The notes under the pieces are model-generated. The model saw only the letters and a program-made list of their open reading frames with translations, searched no databases and was not told the origin of the DNA. Made by a program: the position numbers and the translations under genes. Below, in pieces: positions 56,995-64,000 of a stretch of 64,000 nt of DNA. Source of the DNA: Archegozetes longisetosus (lineage: Eukaryota; Arthropoda; Arachnida; Sarcoptiformes; Trhypochthoniidae); contig JAEMBT020000007.1 of the NCBI GenBank assembly GCA_018873245.2, forward strand, positions 3,489,129-3,553,128, written 5' to 3'. Every line of letters starts with the position of its first letter. Within the stretch, counting starts at the first letter, position 1.

Positions 56995-59018
56995 TTAATT
57001 ATCAAAATTCCACTCTTTCTTATTATTCTTCTTCTTCTTATGTTTCGGACCAATACCTCTATTGCCAGCATTGGGTACAGAAGCTTCAACAACACGACCA
57101 TTTCTGGGCTGTCTTTCTCTTGTATTACTAATGATTCGTTCCTTTCTTCCATTAATCGGTCGTTCAAGAAGATGGCGAAATTGAGCCAACTATCAAAGAA
57201 TATAAAAGTAATGACGAATTGAAGCTTTATTCCCTTTAAAATAGTTCTATCAAGTATTAAATATTGACCTGAGAAGGACTTATTCCGATTGGATTCGCGA
57301 ACAGTATAAAAGTGACAGTTTCACTACAGGGAGGAGTTGTGAGCGAACCTCTATATCGATAGAAGAAGTCTCTCTCGATTGGTAATAATTTGTCTAAAAA
57401 TAATGTTTGACCAATGATTGCAGTTGTGTTGAAATTGTGTATTTTTGATAATACGTTGATTATTGGTTGTAAAGCTCTGTTATCATTGTTGGAAACTTCA
57501 AGAAATACAGTCAATACTACTATGCCATTGCTTCGATCTCTGGCCTGGACAAAAGTACCGTATCTTTGGTTGTAATGAACTAAATGAAGCTTAAAATAGG
57601 AAAATGGATGAAATCCCAGAACTTGATAAGATTTTTAAAATCTTGAATAAATTTTTTTATTTTAATCGCTTGATTAATACCTCAGCAGAACCCTCAATGT
57701 TATTAACTGCATGTTCTGTTCCATCAAAATCATTGTCCCCCCAATGAAAGTGAAGTTCTTCGAAAATGAATTTTCCGCCGACAGCACTTCCACTGATTTG
57801 AGGTCTTGTACTTTTACGATTCAATATTACGCGAGCTAATCAATCGAAAATTTCGGGACATTACTTAGTCCTCTTATATTTAAATAAGGATTAGATTCTT
57901 AAATTGTTACGATTTTTTATTGGTCGCGACTTTTGAACAATAATATTAGTTAATATGAAAAACTAAGAAATTTAGTACTTATTAAGAGGTCAAAATAAAT
58001 TCGATTTCATATTTATAGGACTTCTACGAGAGCTACTCTACTCACTTAAGCCATCAATTCCCTAATCATTGCATCAATCCCTAGCATCATTGAGCTAGAC
58101 TTTCTGATTCGAAGACACACTTTAATGACTGAATTTTATTCAAAAAACAAGTTCATAAACTTTTTCATCAGAGATGACCAAAAATTCCGATATTAACAGG
58201 AGGAAATGCTCATTTTTCTGGGTTACTGGGGTGTAGTGGTCAGCGAGTCGTACCTTAGGGCGGAAGTCTCAAGTTCGAATCTCGTGATCGCTACACTTCT
58301 TTGATAACGGTGTGCTGGCCCCATGTCCCCGGTTACAACTGTCATTCGGCGAAAACTCACTCTGTAATAGAGCTCTAGTGAGTCTCCCGAGAGTTGGAAG
58401 TATGAAAATGAATGAGTGAATGTTCATTTTTTCTTGTAATTATAAACTTTCATAGTGTTTCATGGTTTTAACGCACTACTAGACACACAACTGTTAACTT
58501 AACAAAAACTTTTTAAAAAATGATCAAATAATTTTTTTTCGAGTATTACTTGAGTTTTAACCTGTCCTAACTTTTACATGTAGTTAAGTGTTTTCTAAAA
58601 TCAATAGCAATTCAGTCATGTCTTTATAGCATTTTTACATTGTTTTTAATCACTCAAATTGATGCTGAAGTTAGACAGGTTTTGTTTTATAACATTATAG
58701 AAATCTTTAAAACAATGTTACACTAACTGGTACCTCAGGTCTATAAATTGCTGTGGTATTTTCAAAATTGTAACAACTTTAGAATTCAATCTTTAATCTG
58801 AGCCATTGCTAATTAATAAGCTAATAAGCGCTTTTAATTAAAAGTTTTAAGACCTGCGTGTCCGTTGTTTTGAGCGATTGTGTTCTTTAGTGGTTTATCG
58901 TAACCGATAAGATCCAGATTCAGTGATGGATTCCTTCTAAGTTTATTTGTGTTGATATTTATCGGTGACTGTCTATTACCACCACAAGACCGAAATTCTT
59001 GGCTCCAATTATCTTGTT
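56995..59018 (-). CDS. Alpha carbonic anhydrase (5' exon not located)
   Basis: Minus-strand exons 59018-58854, 57835-57681, 57589-57269 and 57189-56995 join in phase. Exon order gives QDNWSQEFRSCGGNRQSPIN, then NNGHA|ARVILNRK, then ISGSAVGGKFIFEELHFHWG (first two zinc histidines), LHLVHY (third zinc histidine), SLTTPPCSE (Thr199 loop), and LAQFRHLLE near the C-terminus. All catalytic residues are present, so it should hydrate CO2. A basic tail (PKHKKKKNNKKEW) follows. The first visible exon begins in phase 1 just before the DNW motif, so a leading exon with the start codon, possibly a signal peptide, lies further right. The 1.0-kb intron between the first two exons hosts a SINE. Confidence 0.9.
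58228..58437 (+). repeat. tRNA-derived SINE (family B), full length
   Basis: The head GTGTAGTGGTCAGCGAGTCG contains the A box, and AAGTTCGAATCTCG is the B box. A GC-rich body follows, then CGAAAACTCACTCTGTAA, and a tail of AATG-type repeats near 58420-58437. The same 3' part occurs at 2350-2449. It lies in an intron of the carbonic anhydrase gene, opposite to the gene. Confidence 0.8.
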
Positions 59019-59089
59019 CTTAATCGAGTAGTTATTATCAAATAGCCAAATGTTAAATAGCCGTTAGTGAAAAGTTGTTTGTGAGTGCA

Positions 59090-59325
59090 CTCAACAAATT
59101 AAAAATCCCTGATAGCAATCAGAAGTGATACGTTTACATAGGATGCTTTCCACCAGGTAATAGCATTGAAGATATTTAAAAACTTATAGGACATTATATA
59201 TTAGTAAGTGAAAATTACAAATCAAACTTGTTAAGAAATTGATGCCCATTACGGGCAAGTTGACAAAGCAACTGCCTTTTATAGTTGCAATCAGGGATTT
59301 TTAATTTATTGAGTGCACAGTAAGT
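59090..59325. mobile_element. Small inverted-repeat element
   Basis: Ends GTGCACTCAACAAATTAAAA and (right, reverse complement) GTGCACTCAATAAATTAAAA extend ~35 bp (to ATCCCTGAT-GCAA), with 160 bp between. No coding frame. It lies just upstream of the first visible carbonic anhydrase exon. Confidence 0.6.
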
Positions 59326-59824
59326 AACAGAAAGGCACGCAATTTAACCCTAGAGTCAATTTGATATGATAAAAAACTTTTATCATTTGATATCACATTT
59401 TAAATATGATAAAAACCATTAACAACTGTTGGTCACATTCAAAATTAATTTGAATGCAAAGCAAACATTGTGCACCTAATGAAAGCATGTTTGTTTTAAT
59501 TTGAAATAGTGTGAATGACAATTTGCAAGTTTATATCATATTTTGTCGCAAAGTCTTAACAAATAATAAACTGAAATAATTGTGATTTAAAGCTAAAATT
59601 ATTTCATGATTCTCACATTATTTCAATTTAAACAAACGTGATTTTGTCAAATAAAATAATGTCTGCTTTGCTATCATATGACATTTGAATACGACTTGAA
59701 ATTAACAGATTTTTAAGATATGAAATGCTTCATTAAATGATAAGAAAATTTTTAATTCTTATCAAATTGACCATTAGGCTGAATCGCTCAGATTTTTATT
59801 ATTGTACAATTGCGTCTTTTACTT

Positions 59825-59972
59825 TTTAGACAAAAATTCAGACTATACTACTTTTTCATACCTGCTTTAGCTAACATTTTTCTTCTCAATGACTTTATCA
59901 AAAAACTTTGTTATCAATGATTAAAAGCAGGTGTGAAAAAATTAGTGTAGTTTGAATTTTATCCAAAAATAA
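59825..59972. mobile_element. Short fold-back element
   Basis: Arms of about 45 bp (AGACAAAAATTCAGACTATA ... CATACCTGCTTT and AAAGCAGGTGTGAAAAA ... TTTGAATTTTATCCA) are imperfect reverse complements around an AT-rich centre. Confidence 0.5.
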
Positions 59973-60235
59973 AAGGCCTCAACTGTACTTTGCAAAGAAA
60001 TTTCAATACAAGCCATTAATACCTTCATAAGTCCAATGTTGGGCTCGTGTATTTGACAAAAAAATAATTATAATGTTGACAGATAGAAACACACTGAATG
60101 TTTTAGAGTACATGCTTAAACTTTTCAAAGTCAACATCATGCTAGTATTACATTTAACTTTATTAAAGAATTTGTTACAAAATTAATTTAATAGGCAATT
60201 TCTTTATCAAAGCTGGAAGTCAAGTTTAACAATAG

Positions 60236-60421
60236 TTATTCAACGTCACTAAGATATGAGTTGAAAGTCATAACTTTACTATTAAAATTAACTTGTAATC
60301 CGTTTTTATCACTACTTCCCCAACAAGTGACGAGAAAATTGGTTTGAGTGGCGTTTATATCCTTAAGCGTAGTATCCTCTACAGAACAGTTAATGTTAAA
60401 CAAAACATCAGGACACAAATT
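60236..60421 (-). CDS. Exon-like orphan frame
   Basis: Minus-strand frame opening after a possible acceptor (AATCAG) with NLCPDVLFNINCSVEDTTLK and ending TFNSYLSDVE-stop. It has three cysteines and looks like the last exon of a secreted protein, but I recognise no family and find no upstream exon. It may be a relic. Confidence 0.28.
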   Translation of the reverse strand, partial: NLCPDVLFNINCSVEDTTLKDINATQTNFLVTCWGSSDKNGLQVNFNSKVMTFNSYLSDVE

Positions 60422-60429
60422 CTGATTAT

Positions 60430-61465
60430 TTTTTCGTTTTCACGTTAAATAAAAATAGTAATTATATAAATAGATATCTAAAGAATGTCTGTTTTTTATT
60501 TATTCACTAAGAGAAGTAAATGGTGAATGAAATTGAATTGCATTATTGGAAAGCATAGTATCACATAGTATTTTACATCTCTCGATCCATTAAACTTTTA
60601 AAAACTTGTTATACAGATATTTAACTATCTTTACCAAAAGCTTACTTTATATAGGCATAAGAGTTTGGAAAACTTTTTTAGATTTATTTAGTTCGAATTG
60701 ATGCTGTTTTTAGGTTTACAGTAAAGCTATGTGAAATACAAAAACTTTTCCTCTCATTCATGGCTATTATAAAAATACTTGTATTAATTAACTGATCGGA
60801 AAACCCAATTAGTGAATAAATACCATGAAATAACTAGTACTGAGAATTGTATTTATATTTTTAAATGTGTTGATAACAATCTAATCAAGTCAGTTCTCAA
60901 TAATTATGGAAAGTTTATGATGATAAAAAATATTTACAATTAACTAGTTTGTTGCTTAATTATATTACTGCTTCACTTTAATTTTGCATTAGTTCTTCTA
61001 TTTATCGGATTTCAACTGAGTTTTCAGTTGCGTGACGTTCAGTCATTATTTTAAAAAACTTTTAAGAGGATGTCAATGCAAAAAAGTCTTCGTATAAGTC
61101 ACCCCCCAATGATCTACCTTTTCAATAGCAAAAGTAGTTGCCCCATCGTTCACATCTGCTCGGCTTAGGAGAGAAGAGGGGATACCATTGGCTTCAACTT
61201 GAGGCCACCCTATTTAAATGTGACTACATTTCTAACGGTTCACTTTGTGATCAACAGCAGCGGCAACGCTTTAAATAAGAGTTGCTTTGCGTAACATTTG
61301 TCCCCTTTATTATTTTAAAATAAATAATTGATAATTAAAACTTTTTATGTGATCGAAAGTCTACCCCAATTCACTTTACGTATGGATAAGTTTGAAATAA
61401 GTTATTAATGATTTGCATTCATAACAAAGATTTTCGAAAGCTTTAAAAAGTGCTATTTTTATGCA
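60430..61465. other. Upstream region of the RGS gene with a GC-richer patch
   Basis: Mostly AT-rich. From about 61085 to 61290 base composition becomes mixed (for example GCTCGGCTTAGGAGAGAAGA and AACAGCAGCGGCAACGC), ending ~175 bp before the ATG of the RGS gene. This may be its promoter or 5' UTR, or a small non-coding RNA; no snRNA or tRNA was recognised. Confidence 0.35.
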
Positions 61466-63958
61466 ATGAGTTTAAAAGTTGTGCCAACAAAGAACGATTG
61501 TGGTCCTAAGAGACCAATTGATGTAAGATTTCTTGAATGGACTCGCGATTTTGAGAAACTCCTCAATGACAGAGTTGGAATCAGACTCTTTGCGGTAATT
61601 GCTTGTTCAAATTAATATAAGTAATTAAGAGTTTTTTAACTATATAGAAAATTTTTCATGAACTATTTATAGGAATTTTTAAAAAAAGAGTTCAGTTATG
61701 AAAACCTCAAGTTCTGGAAATTATGTCAAAGATATAAAAGATTAACGATTAAAAATGAAGTATATTTAGATTTAATTTATCTGAATTAAAATTGTATAGT
61801 TGTTTTATATTTTATCAGTTGAAACGAGAAGCAATGAGTATTTATGAAAATCATATCAGAGTTGATGCTTTAGAGCCAGTTAATATCGACAGTTACGCCA
61901 GATTTGTTGTCGAGGAAGCGCTTAAAGATCCGACACCACAACTGTTCGCTTTGCCTGAAAAACAGGTAATAAAAGGCTTTCAAATGCTTGATGAGAAGTT
62001 GTAAGTTATTATAAATAAGTTTACTGAAAATTTTTCAATCACTCAATTGATAGATATTTGACTTAATGAAGTTTGACTGCTACAAGCGATTCCTCAAATC
62101 AGACTTTTCTAATAATAAGATTGAAAGTGTATTTAAAGACAGAAATTTAGATAAAAATAATAGGTATGAAGCTACTGAATCAGAAAAGGAACCATTGACT
62201 TCATGTCATAGTTTGATTGCTCCTAAAAAGCATAAAATACCCGAACTAAAACAAATAAAAGACAAACAGATCAACAAAAAATTACAGGAAAATATATTCT
62301 ATCATAAGAAAAACTTAATCATCAAAAGTCACCAAAATAAGTTGTATAACAGAAGAAGTAATTTGACAAGACATGAACGGATCAAAAGGTTGACCAGAGT
62401 TTTGTCTGAAACTAAAAATTTGAATCGAAGAACTGATTCCTATTATAGATCTAGTCATTCAGACGGAGATAAATATCATATTTTGAAAGTTATTTTTCCT
62501 GATGGCTCACGTGAAAAAGTATCTTTAACTCAGTCTGAAAAAATTGGTCAAACGTTGCAAAAGTTACTCAATCAGAAAAACTGAAATACACAGCATTTGA
62601 CGTGTTCGTGACTGGATCTGAAAATGTATGTAATTCACAGATATACTGTTTTAGACTTAATTCAGTGTTAAAAATACAGCAAATTTGATTGCATTGAGCA
62701 CTTTTAACATTGCTTTAATCAATGAACAGGACCTAAAATTTTCTTTATTGTAAATTTATAATCATTTAAAGTAACGAAAAGTCTTGCACTTAAGTCCTGC
62801 CTACCGGTTAAAGCAATATAAAAAGCGTTGAACACAATTTGCTGTAAGTCATTTGAATACCCTCTGATACTAGCTTCTTTGTTAAGATAGACTTCACTTC
62901 CTGATTGTTTGCATGAATAGACTTTCAATGACAACTATTTCTGCGTTAATAGACTAAAAGCAGAATCAATTTTGTTTCCAACATGTGTAACACAAATAAT
63001 CTTTGTTTATAACTTAGCAACTGGATCAAAATATAAATGCATTGAAACTTAGTTGCAATGAGATCCGTATCGAACAGCGAATAGTTTTCGAGCTCAATTT
63101 TCCAAATGGACTAATAATTAGCATCAAAGCTAAGCCCAACAGATTATGTGGAAATTTGTTTCATTTCTTGCTAAATAAATATGGATATAACTCAGATGAT
63201 TATGTGATACTTTTTGTAAGTTTTAATTAAGAAAAGTTCATGAGACTATCATTAATTAATTTTCGATTGTTTCAAAGGCTTATTCTTCAAAGCTTGTGGT
63301 ACCAGACATGGCTATTATTCTGATCGATAATCAAAGTTTGGTTGTTAAAAGCAAAGAGGATCTAAACAAGTTCAGATCCCATGAAAATATAAATGATATG
63401 AAGAAAGTACAAGTAGATAATGGAATCGATATTCAAATAACTATTATTAATCGCCCGATATCTAGTCGGAAAAATATCGAGACAAACAATGATAATAATG
63501 AGTTTTTGGAAAAAGAAAGTTATAGTGCCATCAAAAATGCTAAACATGAAAAGAGCTCAAATTTGAAGGAGTGTGTGGACTACATCAACTTTTCAGATAT
63601 CAGTTTTAGTGACGACAGCAAATCAGATGCGTTTTTAAGTGATATTTTAAGATCATCGCAGATGATGCCAATAAATCAAAGCACATTCTCATTATCACCG
63701 AAACTAATTTTAACCGCACAAAAATGTGATTCAGTGAAAACTGGGTGCGATTGTGATCCATTAGTAGAACAAAATGAAAAAAGCAGACGAGGAACAAAGT
63801 TGAATGAGATTAATTTACCTGAAATAGAAAGAGCCAAATCTACTTTAAATGTTAACTACGATCAAAATTTGAAGAAAATGCAATTTAATAGTAATGAAAG
63901 TGAAGCTAGACATGACTTCACATTAATAACTCAAAAACTTCCCACATCTCAGAACTGA
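61466..63958 (+). CDS. loco: RGS12/RGS14/loco-type regulator of G-protein signalling
   Basis: Exons 61466-61594, 61673-61759, 61819-61965, 62054-62625, 63018-63215 and 63278-63958, all phase 0. Exons 1-4 encode the RGS domain: FLEWTRDFEKLLNDRVGIRL, FLKKEFSYENLKFWKLC, and LPEKQ|IFDLMKFDCYKRFL. Exon 4 continues with a basic stretch and the first Ras-binding domain (YHILKVIFPDGSREKVSL); its end KYTAFDVFVTGSEN is one base out of frame after an A5 run at 62576-62580. Exon 5 is the second Ras-binding domain (LDQNINALKLSCNEIRIEQR). Exon 6 holds SDAFLSDILRSSQ, a possible GoLoco motif. The family accelerates GTP hydrolysis on Galpha-i/o and scaffolds Ras/Raf signalling at the membrane. It is short of the PDZ/PTB region of RGS12, so RGS14-like in layout, unless more exons lie upstream. 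Confidence 0.87.
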
Positions 63959-63963
63959 GTGAT

Positions 63964-63969
63964 AATAAA
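63964..63969 (+). terminator. Polyadenylation signal of the RGS gene
   Basis: AATAAA lies 6 bp after the TGA at 63956-63958. The 3' UTR would be very short. Confidence 0.5.
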
Positions 63970-64000
63970 ATTAAACAAAAAGCTCTGTCAACAAATCAAT

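Noticed and set aside
61085-61290. Spliceosomal or other snRNA gene in the GC-richer patch
   Set aside because: No match to the conserved cores of U1, U2, U4, U5, U6, U11 or U12 that I can recall on either strand.
62719-62934. 71-codon minus-strand frame in intron 4 of the RGS gene
   Set aside because: No ATG start, no recognised domain and no splice context that I could support.

Overview
The window looks like nuclear DNA of an arthropod, most likely a chelicerate and probably a mite. Reasons: AT-rich DNA with very short introns (often 40-90 bp), a (TTAGG)n telomere-type array, ionotropic-receptor and DEG/ENaC genes of the divergent mite kind, C2H2 zinc-finger expansions, a nuclear gene for mitochondrial EF-Tu, tRNA-derived SINEs, and mariner, piggyBac-like, hAT-like and Polinton-like elements. 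The mite assignment is inference; no marker gene was compared.

Layout. 1-2.5 kb: a long inverted-repeat DNA element holding a piggyBac-type MITE, then a SINE tail. 2.6-8.9 kb (minus strand): an ionotropic receptor gene with a ~5 kb intron that hosts two fold-back elements. 8.9-11.3 kb: a decayed ~960-bp tandem repeat. 12-15 kb: a palindromic MITE and empty sequence. 15.2-25.7 kb (minus): four tandem single-exon C2H2 zinc-finger paralogs built from a repeated two-finger module; the first has lost its last finger. 27.0-29.0 kb: mitochondrial EF-Tu, three exons. 29.5-33.2 kb: a hypothetical ORF, an RCBTB-type pseudogene and a mariner remnant. 34.4-38.3 kb: three DEG/ENaC channel subunits head to tail, with no stop codon between subunits 1 and 2 and an in-phase 42-nt candidate intron between 2 and 3. 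39.4-41.3 kb: a GH46 chitosanase, a bacterial-type enzyme, with a signal peptide, a spliceosomal intron and two alternative copies of its terminal exon. 41.3-47.2 kb: a repeat-rich gap with a 653-bp near-perfect palindrome, GTACG-rich repeats and a SINE. 47.3-48.6 kb: a secreted C-type lectin with a coiled stalk and a C-terminal domain that resembles phage tail-fibre tips. 48.7-55.9 kb: a broken Polinton-like element with protein-primed-type DNA polymerase B remnants, invaded by a fold-back element carrying TTAGG repeats and by a mariner MITE. 57.0-59.0 kb (minus): an alpha carbonic anhydrase. 61.5-64.0 kb: an RGS12/loco-type regulator (RGS, tandem Ras-binding domains, possible GoLoco).

The genes do not form one pathway. 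The most interesting points are the covalently linked three-subunit DEG/ENaC arrangement, because these channels work as trimers, and the domesticated chitosanase with duplicated 3' exons.
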